A stretch of DNA of 64,000 nt from assembly GCA_010015675.1 (NCBI GenBank), contig ML977024.1, forward strand, positions 92,918 through 156,917. The letters run 5' to 3'. The position numbers and the translations under genes are program-made. This document shows, in pieces, positions 1-11,879 of the stretch. The stretch's first letter is position 1. Each line of letters opens with the position of its first letter. Below the pieces are notes generated by a model. It saw only the letters and a list, made by a program, of their open reading frames with translations. It was not told the origin of the DNA and did no database searches. The stretch comes from Byssothecium circinans. Lineage: Eukaryota; Ascomycota; Dothideomycetes; Pleosporales; Massarinaceae.

Positions 1-36
1 CTTCTTCTTCTTCTTCTTCTTCTTCTTCTTCTTCTT
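1..36. repeat. (CTT)12 microsatellite
   Basis: Twelve perfect CTT triplets open the window and may continue to the left. On the minus strand they read as AGA/GAA/AAG codons and stay in frame with the open reading frame at 1-257, so they could encode a run of basic residues there. Confidence 0.95.
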
Positions 37-257
37 GTCCTTGTCATGAGCCGTTTTCCTACTATTGGTTGTGGTTTAGCACCACGGCGCGTCTCAGCCG
101 TGTTTGAAGTCATGGTCGAGAACCCTTCCGGCTTTTTGGAAGATATCCCAACTGCAGATAGCAGCCGCGGAGCCATATTCGGACCCGAGATCCTTCCCCC
201 AGAACTAGTGTCAGTGGACCGTCTACTTGCAGCAGCAGGAACGGGGGTCTTGGTCAT
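1..257 (-). CDS. Possible 5' part of a hypothetical protein, running off the left edge
   Basis: An ATG at 257 opens a minus-strand frame with no stop through to base 1 (about 85 codons). It begins MTKTPVPAAASRRSTD, is rich in Ser, Thr, Pro and Arg, and ends in an arginine run encoded by the CTT/AGA microsatellite. No domain is recognisable. The frame could equally be chance, or part of an exon whose intron begins inside the repeat. There is no signal peptide or membrane segment. The only support is the open frame, the ATG and a biased composition like that of disordered fungal proteins. Confidence 0.25.
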   Translation of the reverse strand, partial: MTKTPVPAAASRRSTDTSSGGRISGPNMAPRLLSAVGISSKKPEGFSTMTSNTAETRRGAKPQPIVGKRLMTRTRRRRRRRRRRR

Positions 258-1339
258 GGAAGTAGTATTAGTATTCTTTTAGTAAAGGACGCATTGCCAC
301 CTCCTCCTTTATCATTGTTATTAAAAGAGTACAGATGACAGCCTTATGGGAACAAATTCTACTCAGCTCAGCCTCACTGAGTACTGGATCTGGCAACGAG
401 GCTATGAAGTAAGTTGGATATGCAGGATTGTTGCCAGCGCCGGATGAAGAGCCAAAGCCCGCACTGGAACCCGAACTACCATAACTCTACCACCACTGCT
501 CGCTCTCCCACACTGCTCGATCTCCACCACTGGTCACTCTCCACCACTACACAGTATCTTGCTTTGAGCCAGGGCCATCAGCGCTGCCGTTGTGTCCGGT
601 TCCAGAACCCTCATTGGTGAAGCGCCTATTATCCCAATCAGCTCTTCACATTATATCAAATCCTGGAATACCCAATGGTCAAGGGAGCCTCCAGGGGTCT
701 TACATACCGTTCTTCTTAGCGTTGTTCTCTTTCCCCTCTTTTCCCTGCCTCTTCTCCTTCTCCTTGTTGCTCTTCTCTACAACACCCGTCGGCTATGCTG
801 CACAGTATGAAGTTTATGGGGAGTGTTGTGAACTTCCTTTCGATGTGGAAGAAGCGACGGAATCCGTCTCCAAATCCCCCCATTGTATCTTTCCAGAGGT
901 AATGTCTTTCTTTGTGGGTTGATGTCTTTTTTTGAAATGTGCTTCACCCTGGGTCACGACGCGATGTTGAGTCACGGCTCGTCACAAAGCTTTGGTCAGT
1001 CCCTGTCAGCGAACCGTGCCTCTTTTGGAAAGCTCATCATCTTGGGGAATGACACAATCGTGAAACCCAACATCTCGATCAAAGTACTACGTGCTGTTTG
1101 CCTCCTGGGTCACCTTTGCCGGGGATTTGTTGAGAGCTTATTGGGCACACATTCACTTCCGTGCTTGACCAATCAGTCGCACTTTCCCACAGCCATCACC
1201 TTCCGAACCTCCCCACGATCACTTACGAAGGCTCAAACGCCCCCACTCTTCCCTTATTGTCAAACGTCACGACTCCTTAGCCCCAACTCTCTCAACTTGC
1301 AATTCATCGCAGCATCACACTACACAACATCACAGTACA
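258..1339. other. Intergenic, no recognised gene
   Basis: Several short overlapping frames of low complexity occur, with pyrimidine-rich stretches around 720-790 and 1370-1460. None shows a conserved domain or convincing splice sites. The last few hundred bases are the likely promoter and leader of the gene starting at 1340. Confidence 0.5.
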
Positions 1340-2072
1340 ATGCGACGCCAAACCCCCGGGCCACGCATCATCCTCCCAACACTCCTCTCCCTCATCCTCC
1401 CCCTCCTCCTCCGCCTCGGAAACCTCACTCTTCACCCGAAAACGATTTTCATTCCCCTCGCCCTCTTCTCCCTCGTATCTGAAAAAGGCTACCGCGACAC
1501 CCTCGAGACACTGAGCCCCGAGCTATCCGAACACACCGGACCCTTCTCCCACATCGGTGTCTGCCTGCTCGCGCATATATTTGTCGAGGATGTGGCAGGG
1601 TGGAGGGGTGAAGTGCTATTTTGGATGGTGTTTGTGCGGTGGGCGTTTGGACTGGCGAGACGGCATCGTGCAGGGATCAATGTGCGTACAGTGGGCGCGG
1701 AGAAAGAGAAACTCTCAGCTGACGGATTGAAAAATAGCTATTTAGGGAGGTGTATACGCTGAGGTTTCGATGCGCCGGCGTGCGGGTTCATGCGCTGATG
1801 GTGGCGACGCTATTGACGCCTGTTTTCGTCACCCAGGGAATGCATTGGCTTCAGATGGTGGCTGTCTGGCTTCACTTCTACCACAGTATGGGGTACATGT
1901 TTGCTTTCGGCGTGTATTTGTAAGTCCCTAACCCCCAAAACTCATTCACCGGAAGAAGAGAGAGAATAACCATGACGTCAGCTGTTTCCCTAACTGGCGG
2001 GGCGATCTCGTGGAGAAGTGCAAGAAGGAATCACTGGGCAATGACGAGAAGAGCGAGCTGCACTTGGACTGA
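1340..2072 (+). CDS. Small multi-pass membrane protein, family unknown (3 exons)
   Basis: Proposed exons are 1340-1681, 1750-1919 and 1982-2072 (200 aa). Intron 1 (68 bp) starts GTGCGT and contains CTGAC. Intron 2 (62 bp) starts GTAAGTCCCTAAC and ends GTCAG. Both joins keep frame and lead to a hydrophilic C-terminus ending KSELHLD. Hydrophobic stretches lie near residues 10-26, 35-45, 68-80, 95-105 and in exon 2 (MVATLLTPVFVTQGMHWLQM and GYMFAFGVY), so roughly four or five membrane spans are likely. There is no classical signal peptide and I do not recognise the family. It converges on the minus-strand gene at 2197. The donor of intron 1 is the least certain part, since an alternative acceptor two bases earlier would need a different donor. 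Confidence 0.6.
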
Positions 2073-2196
2073 ATTCAACTTCTCGTCTACTCGAATCATG
2101 CTGAGTATAATTGACAACATATCTCTTTCAATACTATTTCAAGCTGAACTTGTACCTATGCAATGCCTACCCTTCCCTCCCCGTGCTTCGGCGCGG

Positions 2197-3931
2197 CTAC
2201 TTCAACCGAGCTTCACCTTCTCCATCACCCTGTCTATAAGATGAAGGATCCCATCCAGCATCCCAGTCTATTATCGTCTTTGTCAACATAGTGCGCGACA
2301 CCTCCATTCCCTTCCTCGACCCCCCTACTTCTCGAGGTGCCTCTTTCTCACTCTCGACCCCTAGCTCCCCTATTTCCTTGACCACCCCTTTCAAGACGCC
2401 TCCCTGCCCACCTCGACGCGCTCTGTTCAGAGCATCTCCATAACGTACCTTCAGCTCAGCTCGTCTCGTACGAATGGTGTCCTTGCTCCTCTTGGTCTCT
2501 GGACTCGGAATACACTCATCCACGCTCTTCCTCCCCAAGAAGCTCACCCACAGCTTGCTCTTTCCCGGACTTCCTTCCTCTTTCTCCTTCTTCTCTTTCC
2601 TCGTAGCGTCGTATTTCAGTCTCTTGATTTGCTCATCCTCCTTCACCTTGGCATTGGCCTCCTTTACTTTGACCTCCCTGTCCTGTTCCTTTGACTTCCT
2701 CTCCCTTCGTGCAGCTTTTTCCTTCACCATGTTGGCTTGTTCTTCTTCCACCTGCTTAGCTTCTCTTTCCCGCTCCTTTCTTAGCTTCCTCTCTTTCTCA
2801 TGTCTCCGCTGCTCGGCTCGTAACTTGCTTCTGTGGTCAACGGGATATAAATTCCGTGGGTCGTAGGTGGGATTGGCCTTACGGTTCCACACGTTCGTCG
2901 TTCCACTTCGTTTACCAGCAGGCGACATAGATGTCGGTTTGTCTGTCCAAGGAAGAGGGTCAAGGTCCGTTACCGTGATAACCGGGAGGGGAGGAGGCGG
3001 TGGAGGGCTGGACTTCAAGGCGTTGCCGGTCGAGGAATCGGCGTCATCCATTACTTCCGGTCTTCTAGCCTCCTTGGAGCTTGAGCTTGGCTTCCTTCGA
3101 TGGTGTGACGAGCGGCGCGTCTCGGTGCCACAGTCCTGCGCCATCTCGCCATCCGTGTTTGTAGCTTTGTCAGACACTGCTTTTTTCTTCACATCGTCCC
3201 TCTTCGTGAATCCTTCCGCCCGACGGTCACCCCACAGCACCAACGCCACACCTCTCTGCGATATCACTGCACTGCATGCAAACACCACCGTCGTACAGAG
3301 CACCAACTTCCCCGCACTGCGCGCATGGTACTGCGGCACGAGCATGGAAGATACAGCCGCGGCGCATATGATAGGAAGATTGAAAGTGAGAGGATCGTTC
3401 TGTTGGCACGAGCGCGAGCGTAGGGATAAGAGGTCGGCCTACAGATACGTTAGCGCTCTTCCCGGTCTAGAGTTGGCACGGTCGACGCGGAAGACAGGTA
3501 CAACGTACCTCAAGATCGGGCATCAGCGCGTCCGGGAGTAAATCGAAGAGGCTATCAAATGCGATCACGTATGTGAGAAGCAACCTCTGCCATCCTCCAG
3601 CGAGGAGATAATCCGCCAAACGCGCAGAGATAAATGACCATGCCGCCGCTACAACGAGGGGCACTATAAGCTCGCGTTCAAACGCTTTCTCTTTCTTCCC
3701 CAAGCCTATGGATACACAAACAGCGGCGACTGCTACACCGACTGCACACACGATTCGTAGAAAGGTGGTGTGGCGCATGTACAGCGGTAGGATAGCGGCG
3801 AGGAAAACGCGGCGGACGTCCTGGGGGCTTAGAGTCGTAGCCATAAGGATGGAATTCATGGCCGTCAGGATCGCGGGCGGCTGTTTCTGCATGCCTGAAA
3901 ATTCCATTTTTGTGGAGTTGTTTCCGTTCAT
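2197..3931 (-). CDS. Membrane protein with long charged coiled-coil tail, hypothetical (2 exons)
   Basis: Exons are 3931-3509 and 3438-2197 (554 aa). The 70-bp intron has a GTACGT donor, a GCTAACG branch point and a TGTAG acceptor, in phase 0. The N-terminal ~220 residues hold several hydrophobic segments, including FLRIVCAVGVAVAAVCVSIG, LIVPLVVAAAWSFI and, after the intron, KLVLCTTVVFACSAVI. The rest is hydrophilic: a Ser-rich stretch, a run of eight prolines, then about 110 residues dominated by Lys, Arg and Glu that look like a single long helix or coiled coil. This suggests a membrane-anchored scaffold with a cytosolic tail, but that is inferred from composition only. No family is recognised. 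Confidence 0.7.
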
Positions 3932-4543
3932 TAATCAGAGATGGGTGCGAATAATCGCGGGTACAGTTTGTTGGCTTTCGTCATCGATCTCGGCGATGGT
4001 GAAGGACAGGTACTGAAGACATAATTTGCGCACATTTGTTGACCGCCACTGCGCGCCACGATACGTTTGTGAGTGATTTCGTTTGCTTGGTCGCTGGCAA
4101 CGTGATTTGCCATGCTGTCGCTGTCGCGAAAGGTTCGAACAGCGCATTGCCTGCGTATTGGACTGAGTGATCATAGACGAGGCTGCGAGTTCGGATGAAC
4201 ATGACGCTTGTGAAGACGGTTCATCATTTTCCTTCTCGAGTCGTATTCGTAGTTCATCTCTTATCCCGCCTGCACCGCTCTAATGTTGCCTGCAAAGACG
4301 AGCCTCGCACTCCTCGTCAGTCCCGGACCCCTCGATAGCTGGACCTATCTTGAGCACTGAGTTAGTTCTTCACACCGCCATTTGCTTGATCTCGTCGACT
4401 ACCAGGTTGTCGAAGGATGGTTTCCAAGGAGTTCTCCGCGCGGTGTTTGTTAGGAAATTTGAGACCCGAGGGAGAATTAGTGGAATAGAGATAAAAGTGA
4501 TATTTTATAGCAACGAGCTTGTAACAAGCTTGCGCTAGTCACC
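3932..4543. other. Intergenic between two minus-strand genes
   Basis: This is upstream of the gene starting at 3931 and downstream of the MFS gene ending at 4544. Short frames overlap here in several phases with no family resemblance. I see no RNA gene. Confidence 0.5.
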
Positions 4544-6256
4544 TTACTCCGCTGGCTCCAACGCTACGTCGTTTTCGTCCCTACTATCGAGCATAAAGCT
4601 CCACGCAAGTGAGCCGAGTGCTACAACCAATAGCCAACACCACCAAACAATACCCACAGAACCAGAGTCAATACCTCTCGCCAGCAACAAACCACCAATG
4701 ACAGGGCCTGTAGCACTGGCAAGTGCACTCAAGGTATTTCCAGCGCCGTGCACGGTGCCTAAGACGTTTCGTTGCGGTGCTGCTTCAGTGAGCAAGATCA
4801 CGCTACTTGGGATAGCCATCGTTCTCGCCATGACTTGAGCGAACAGAATTGCTACCATTGCAGGCCATTTGGCCATCGCATGTCCGCCGAGCAGTGACAG
4901 GAATGGAGCAAAGACGTAAGCAATCGGGAAAATGGAGCTGGCCAAGCGGAATGCGCCGAGCACCCCGATGCGCTTTTGAATGCGCGGGTAGATGAACAAT
5001 TGTAGGAGTATCCCACAGATTCCGAGAGTTGCAAGGAAGATGCCGACAGTTGGAGCTGCAAGGCCGAGGCCGCCGACGAAGCGCAAGATAGTCGGATGAG
5101 CGTTGTCAGACGTAGGCATGCTTAAAAAGACCGGGAAAATATGCAGAAAAGTAGCATTGTGCAACGGCAGTAGGCAAAATGCCATAAGGGTCTTGAGAAG
5201 AGGCTTCGTCCATATTTCGCGGAGTGACGGTTTGGAGGAAGACCGAGTTGGCGTGGAGGCGCCAGAAGCAGTAATGGGTACGTCTGCGGTGAGTACCTCC
5301 CCTTCTTCGATTTGAAGAGCGGTGTAACCCGAATCAGCCTTGCGAAGAACTTTTCGTTTGACAAATCCAGAGATTGATTTGCCAATGATAAGACCCAGAT
5401 CCCGACTCTTTTCTCGAGCTGGCAAGCTTTCTCTTAACCCAAGCGCAGCAAGCACTAGGCAGATGGCGAGAATAAAACCATTGAACAGGGCGGGGAGCGC
5501 ATACGGATATTTCACTGCCCATGCAACACCTTCCGGGTTACTAGAGACATTGAAGAAACCCGTTGGTCCGAACAGCCACGGGATATTGCGAACAGGATCA
5601 GCCAAGCACCCTCCGATCGCGAGGGCTGCGACCCTTCCAGAGTTGAATATGAGTGGTAGTGCGAGAAAAGCGCGGGCTTGATATCTTCGCTCTTTCACAA
5701 TTTCGGCTGTCATTGTCCGCATGACACCCAGTATACCATTCGCCATGCCTGCTAAGACTCTCCAGAAGAGGAGCATTCCAATGGACCTTGAAAATCCAAA
5801 AGCCAGATTGGCCACCACACTGATGGTAAGTCCGGCTAGTATTGCGGGTTTCCGACCGTACGTATCCGACAGTCTCCCCCATATCATGCTGGTAGACATT
5901 TGTCCTAACGGATAGGCGGCGACGAGCAAGCCTGTCAGGCGAGAAATGTGTTGCGGTGCAGAAGGGTGTTCGGGGTCTGAGAGAATGGATTTGACTAGGT
6001 AGTAGAGATACGGTAGCAGACAGGCATTCGAAAGAGGTGTCGAGAGACGGCATAGCGCAAGCAGCAAGAGTTGTTTCTTTTCCGGTAGATTTCTCCACGT
6101 AACCTTGTCCTCTAGCGGGCGCGCCGTTGGTACATTGGAGCGCTTCTCCTTCTCTTGAGTTTCTGCAAAGAATCAGCCACGATGCTTCCTGTAAATAGTG
6201 GAATTCATGCCTTCCAACAACCGATCGCCTTCTTCATCCCCTCCCCGACGGACCAT
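4544..6256 (-). CDS. Major facilitator superfamily transporter (yeast YCR023C-like)
   Basis: Exons are 6256-6211 and 6162-4544 (554 aa). Exon 1 encodes MVRRGGDEEGDRLLE, an acidic, di-leucine-containing start typical of this MFS group. The 48-bp intron begins with GC (GCATGA) rather than GT, carries GCTGATT and ends TTGCAG. No GT donor keeps the frame. Exon 2 opens with TWRNLPEKKQ and then about twelve hydrophobic segments. The loop 2-3 signature GRLSDTYGRK matches the MFS_1 motif G-x3-D-x2-G-R-K. A long cytosolic loop (about residues 260-330) separates the two halves. The family exports or imports small molecules by proton coupling; the substrate cannot be told from sequence. An annotation lacking exon 1 would begin at a non-ATG codon. 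Confidence 0.85.
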
Positions 6257-7571
6257 GGTGTGAGAGTGCGGCGTCAAGAGACCATGCAATGATGCCTAGT
6301 GCAAAAGAGAAAGTTGTCGCGCTATGAGAAGTAGCTACTGGACTTGATCGCAACGGTCCGAGAAAAGGTGCATACGATGCAGGGCACCCGCCTTCTAGAA
6401 GGGCGAGCGGGTGTTCTTGAGGGGGCCCCTTCTTTGCCTGGATTAGCCCGCATTCCGCTATTAAATGATATCATTGAATGAACTTGTTCCAGGTTGTCTG
6501 ACGTTGGAGAGTGGGTAAGTTGCGGGCAATGGCCTCTTCTGTATACAATTAATGAGGAGCAGTCCTGTTTAGATTAGACGAAGAAAGGATAGGCCCGCAG
6601 AGTGACCACGGTTGAGATGAAAGGGCAGGTGCTATTGGCTACCTGCTAATTGAGGCCTAAAGCCGATTCGCTTCAAGGTTGGTTGTTACAGAGTTGCCGA
6701 AAGTGCCCCCATAGCGTTCCTGCAGTGGTGTACGTAAGCAGATTGTGGCAGTGACTGACCATCTTCTGCCTTGTTGCATGAAGAACTCATTTGACCCGTT
6801 GACTTCGGGATAGCATTATGCGGACAAGAGGATGATAGGATGATACAAAGGTGCAAAGGGCAAACCGCGTGGAAGTTAGATGGGATGGAGAGCGGAGAGG
6901 CGGAGAAGAGGCGGCCCGAGGTTCTTCCGGCCGATCATCCATTGCACGTGCGTCCAGATGTCTTCTCAGCCGATCACATGACACATACCGCTCAACTCAT
7001 CACGTGATCACTCCACCCCAAGACCCCACAAGATTCCCGTTGATATGCACAGTGAAACACATCTAGACATTACCAGCATCCTACCTACACCATGGACTAC
7101 GTAAAGTATCTTCGCTGTATACCAACATCCCACTTCACGTGAACTTCAATCCGCCGCCAACTGGCCAGCTAAGGGACCAGGGGCGAGGGGCGCCGGCTGG
7201 TCGACTTGCTCTGTACTTCCGGTTTACTCTCATCATAAGAGCGACCCTCGCCTTTGGTATCAAGCCTTCACAGCCTGTCCCAGACCTTTCATGACCCGCC
7301 ATCCTTGTTCATCTCTCGTATGAGACGAACAATCTTTCACCATACTCTCACGCATCCCGAGGTCGACTTGGATCGTCTACGTTCCGTGGACTACTTACCC
7401 GAGAACGTGGGGAGACATGAGGAGCCGAACGCCACATGCGAGCGAAAGAGTCGAGGTGCTGCAGTGTAAGCCCGGCATTTAACCTCAGCTGACCTTTGTG
7501 TTGAGACTGAAACTCATCCAGCGAGCTCGAGCACAGACGTCTATCAACCTCTGCTCCATCACGACGCTGCC
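6257..7571. other. Divergent intergenic region between two MFS genes
   Basis: The region lies between divergently transcribed transporters and so must hold both promoters. A CACGTG box sits in TCATCACGTGATCAC near 6999-7013, and a second TCACATGAC is close by. No coding frame looks real and no RNA gene is seen. Confidence 0.5.
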
Positions 7572-9353
7572 ATGTCGCGTCAAACAACAGTGGCCACTGC
7601 ATCTCTTCCCAAGAAGGCTTCCTTTCGCCTTCTAGCTGTCAGCCTTTTCTTTGGGCTGGCTTCGCTAGCATGGGGATATAATATCGGCATCATGGCGACT
7701 ATTTACGTTCATCCTGGCTTCATTAAGACGCTCCATAAACCGTCAAAAGAGATGACTGGGCTCATAACGTCGATATACTACGTTGGAACCTGGCTCAGCT
7801 ACCTATTCGTATCTCATCCACTGGCTGATCGATTTGGCCGACGTGTTGCTGCATCAACCGGCATCCTCACAACTGCAGTTGGTGCTGCCATACAATGCTC
7901 TGCAAAGGGGCGCGGCGGCATTGCGCAGATGATCGTAGGACGGGTCGTTTGTGGGTTTGGACTTGCTATCGTTTCGACATCAGTCCCTCTGTATCAAAGG
8001 TCAGTCGGTATCTCACGGTGGTCTATTCTAGCGTTGACAAGGACACAGTGAAGTGTCACCTGCGAAACATCGAGGGAGATATGTCGTTATCAACCACGTT
8101 GGCCTAGTCGCTGGCTTAGCCGTCGCTTTCTGGGTCGGATACGGAATGAGCCACTGGGAAACATCTCGCGGTAACTACTACGGGTGGCGACTCTCCATGG
8201 CGCTCCAATTCGTACCCGAGTTCATCTTCCTGGTCGGAGTATTTTTCTGCCCCGAGACGTAAGTCATCCTTGAAAGACTGCATGATATGTGCTTACGCAT
8301 CCAGTCCTCGGTGGCTAGTTGAGCACGATCACATTAAAGCCGCAAAACGCAACCTCGCATGGCTTCGAAGTCTGCATTCAGATGATGAGCTACTACTGAC
8401 TGAGTTGAGGGAGATTGAACATGACGTTGCTCAGCGCCGCATTGCAACTGAGCAAGGGTGGCCAGTTCTCTTCACCAACAGGCCGCTCTTCAATCGGCTT
8501 TGGCGCGCTTCATTACTCCAGTTCATGGCTCAAATGTGTGGAAACACGTCGATGAAGTATTACCTACCTTCAATCTTCATGAGCTTAGGAATCGAGCGCA
8601 GATTGACACTCATGATCGGTGGCATTGAGAGTACCTTGAAGGTTGGGTGCACCGTCATCGACACATGGCTAGTCGATAGGTTCGGTAGGCGGTTGACTTT
8701 GGTCCTCTCGTGTCTCGTTATGAGCTTTGCTCTCTTGGTCAGTCATGCCATGCCATACAAACTCTAGCTTGGCTAATCCTGCGTGCAGCTGAACGGCGCG
8801 TTACCGATCGCATATCCAAACAACATCAATCACGTCGCTGATTATGTGTGTATCATTTTCATCTTCATCTATACTTTTGGCTATTCAGTGGGCTTCGGAC
8901 CGGCCGCTTGGGTGTACGGATCGGAAGTATGCTTGACTCCTATCTTGCGATACCCCTACTCACTCACGCAGATCTTTCCTACCAATTTCCGTGCACGCGG
9001 ACTCAATATTGCTGCTTCGGCGTCCTCTATCGGTTCCGTAATCTCCTCACAGACATGGCCGATCGGTATGAACACTATCGGCTCAAAGACGCACTTCATC
9101 TTCATGAGCACAAATTTTGTCTCTGCCGTTATCATTTGTCAGTCTCTCGAGGTACTTCAATCAGTGCGATAATTTTTTCTAACTCAACATAGGGTTCTTG
9201 TACCCCGAGACTAGCGGCCGTACGCTCGAGGACATGGAAGTTCTCTTCAACAAGCACTACCAACAGCGAGCGAGCATTGAAGAGACAGACCCGTACCGCG
9301 ACGATGATGTCGACACCACTTCTCCGGCGGTCAAAGCGAGCCAGCCTGTATGA
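7572..9353 (+). CDS. MFS sugar-porter-like transporter (6 exons)
   Basis: Exons 7572-7999, 8049-8258, 8305-8737, 8789-8926, 8972-9137 and 9193-9353 join to 511 aa. The five introns are 45-55 bp and all GT..AG. Sugar-porter hallmarks are present in order: LADRFGRR after TM2, GRVVCGFG in TM4, PETPRWL before the central loop, DRFGRR after TM8, SEIFPTNFRARG near TM10, and PETSGRTLEDME after TM12. Length and topology fit family members that take up hexoses, pentoses or oligosaccharides by proton symport at the plasma membrane. The usual PESPRWL reads PETPRWL here, and PETKG reads PETSG. Substrate is unknown; the GH27 and GH31 genes 7-10 kb away make a plant-derived sugar a reasonable guess only. 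Confidence 0.88.
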
Positions 9354-9382
9354 GAATGTTTGCTAAGAAGAGCATGATTTAG

Positions 9383-9966
9383 TTGAAGCATGGCGTGAAT
9401 CCTGATATCGTCTTTTGGGTACTTGCATTATCAATATGGAGCACCTGGTCTCGTCCAGAATCCTACTGCAAAGATGGGCTTGTGAGTCTTCGTCCTCGAC
9501 AGAGTTCCGATGCATTCTCTAAATGGTTGGCCGAACGTACCATCGGATTTCTACATAAAGCATTCCTGATCTTCAAAAGTCCGGACAGTGTGCATGGAAT
9601 GGTGGGCTACTACGACTCCACTGTCTTTAGGCTCACCTTCTGGCTCAACAGCATCATTACATCCGCTTTCCCAGTCATATCGATCATATGTCTCATCAAG
9701 CTGAAGACATTGGCTTTCAGGTTAGCTATGATCGCCGTGTTCAACGTTCTCATCTCGATCTGTCTGACGGTCTTTACCGAGGCGAAAAGAACAGATGTCT
9801 TTGCAGTTACAGCAACGTAAGTCCGTGTCTTACTTTCAAACTACCCCTACTAACATAAAACAGTTTTGCAGCTGTTCAGGTGGTCTTTGTTGGTCAAGCG
9901 CTGAATGATGTGCAAGAAGTGAAGCCAACGGTTGGCGCGGTCTTCAACACTACTTGCAGCTGCTGA
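9383..9966 (+). pseudogene. 5'-truncated DUF6594 membrane protein remnant
   Basis: Two exons (9383-9816 and 9864-9966; 47-bp intron with a CTAAC branch point) encode a good match to the C-terminal half of DUF6594 proteins. They hold a SLRPRQSSDAFSKWL-type linker, three hydrophobic spans, the FTEAKRTDVFAVTATFAAVQ block and a short tail. The frame opens right after a TAG at 9380-9382 with TTG. The first in-frame ATG is at 9599, after the conserved linker. The N-terminal coiled-coil half usual in this family is absent and the MFS stop lies only 29 bp upstream. The splice site is intact, so decay is recent or the gene uses an unseen upstream exon. A fusion to the MFS gene would need a 35-bp intron, which is too short to be convincing. 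Confidence 0.65.
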
Positions 9967-10504
9967 TAAGGTTCTTTACAATCCATGTCATATCTGGGAC
10001 TATACTAGAAAATCATATACGATGGTACATTGAGTGTATTTGCCTATCATTTTTCTCCTTTCAAGACTACAATTAGAGAAGTGATGATCTTGTCTTGTCT
10101 GAATAAGAATCGCCTTATTTTTTGCACAAGCTTAGAACCTTAACTTCTCTAATTGTGTCACGCAGCAAACCGGTCTAGGCATTGAATCAAAGCGCACGCA
10201 AATTCCTTCTGCAACTGGATAACGCTAGCAGAGCGTATTAGGCAAGGGTGTGCGGCAAAAGAAGACGCGGGTGTACCCCGCCTTTACCTATAGCCGTCTG
10301 CGTGGAGAGTGCCATATGCTATATTCAACTTGACAGTTTCATTCTGTTGTATTCACGTTCGTAAGCGCTATGTACTACACGACTGCGAACAGTGCGTACC
10401 TGTTAAATAACCTTACTTAAAACGAGACCCTTTGTTTTACAAGTTCACCTTAACATATGCTCTTTTCCCTCGTATTCTAGTCCCTCTTATTCACTACACC
10501 AACC
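9967..10504. other. Intergenic, moderately AT-rich
   Basis: This spans the downstream flank of the DUF6594 remnant and the promoter of the phosphatase gene. No coding frame or RNA gene is recognisable. Confidence 0.5.
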
Positions 10505-11495
10505 ATGCGGACCGCAAAACCCGTCCAAACAGCACCCTCCACCCAGTCCGAAAAACATCAAGAAACCTCCCGCCCTTCACCTCCAGCCTACCCACCTTTC
10601 CAACCCATCCCCGGCCTCTCCAACTTCCGCGACGTCGGCGGCTGGCCCATCACCCCATCCCGAACCTCACCCTCCCCACAACACGTGCGCCGCAACCTCA
10701 TCTTCCGCGGCGGCGACACCACGCGCATCACGCCCGAAGGAGAAGCCAAATTACGCCAGCTCGGCGTAAAAAAAGACTATGACTTGAGGAGTAAACAGCA
10801 GATTGAGAAGACGGGCGGGGTTAAGGAGATGGAAGGGATCGAAAGGGTGTGGACGCCTGTGTTTGGGGAGGAAGAGTATACGGAGGAGAAGGCGAGGGAG
10901 CGGTATGAACTGTATGCTGGGGAGGGAACTGATGTGAGTATTTCTATCCTAGAGGTCCGACGGTAGTTGATATGGGGTAGTAATTGTGGTTTAGGGGATT
11001 GTTCGAGCGTTTATTGAGATTTTATACGCGGGCGCTCCCATGTTGCGCAGAGTTCTCGGTGACCTCCTCGACGCGTCTTCCACGTCAACTTCGTCGGCGA
11101 TTTTCCTTCATTGTACGACGGGGAATAATCGTACTGGTGTATTTGTCGCGCTGTTGCTCCTACTTCTCCGCGTTCCTCACGCACATATTGTTCGGGAGTA
11201 TGTGCTTTCCGAGGCTGGACTAGCGCCGAGTCGGCATGTTAATGTTGAGCGCCTTCTTAAGAAGGGAGCATTCGCGGAGTATGGACTTGAAGAGGCGAGA
11301 AGGAAGTGTGAGCGCATGGTCGGGGCGAGGAGCGAGAGTATGGAAGCTTTGTTGAAGGAAGCGGTTAGTCGATGGGGCGAAGATGGGATTGGCTATTTCC
11401 AAGGGGTCGTGGGGCTGACAGAAGAGGAGATCGAGAGGCTGAGGGGGTTGATGACGGTTGAGGGTGCCGGGTTAGGAGACATCGTGGGGGGTTGA
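10505..11495 (+). CDS. Tyrosine/serine protein phosphatase-like protein (Y_phosphatase3 type)
   Basis: Exons are 10505-10933 and 10995-11495 (309 aa). The 61-bp intron runs GTGAGT..TTTAG in phase 0. The N-terminus carries the family's opening motif GLSNFRDVGGW followed by RRNLIFRGGD and a KKDYDLRS stretch. The P-loop HCTTGNNRTG (nucleophile Cys183, Arg189) matches the Cys-x5-Arg signature of the tyrosine phosphatase superfamily. This subgroup acts on phosphotyrosine or phosphoinositides in the cytosol; which one cannot be read here. The final ~110 residues are helical and end close to the usual length of the family. There is no signal peptide. The first 45 residues are Pro/Ser-rich and probably disordered. 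Confidence 0.85.
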
Positions 11496-11879
11496 AGCTG
11501 TTCTAATAGTACGTACCACTAGTAGTGATGGTTGCTTCTGCTTTTAATAATGGTGAAAAGGCACTGTAAATAATTGTAAAAAAGCATAGGATAAAAGAGG
11601 GCATGGATGCAATAGTATCGGAGTGTACCATTAAAGCAAGCATTTAAAGAGAGCCGTAGCTTCGTAAATATAGCCTCGCATCTATCACCTAACATGTGTG
11701 TTGCGAAACGCCAGCGCCAATACCGCCCAAATATTGTACCCAAACTCGTGGAAAGGTAGTAGTTGTGGGGTATAACAAGATTATGAGAGGATGTCGTAAG
11801 GAGAAAGTACTAGGTGCTGTATCCCCCTTGGATAAGTTTTACAGAGCTCCCCTAAGCTAAAATCATCGTGCTCTCATGA
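11496..11879. other. Intergenic between convergent genes
   Basis: This is the shared 3' flank of the phosphatase gene and the minus-strand gene at 11880. No gene is seen. Confidence 0.5.

Noticed and set aside
2474..3541. Plus-strand frames of 130 and 224 codons
   Set aside because: Antisense to the Lys/Arg/Glu-rich tail of the minus-strand membrane-protein gene.
9354..9382. MFS-DUF6594 fusion through a GT..AG segment
   Set aside because: The frame fits, but a 35-bp intron is below the size of every other intron here; kept only as a remark.
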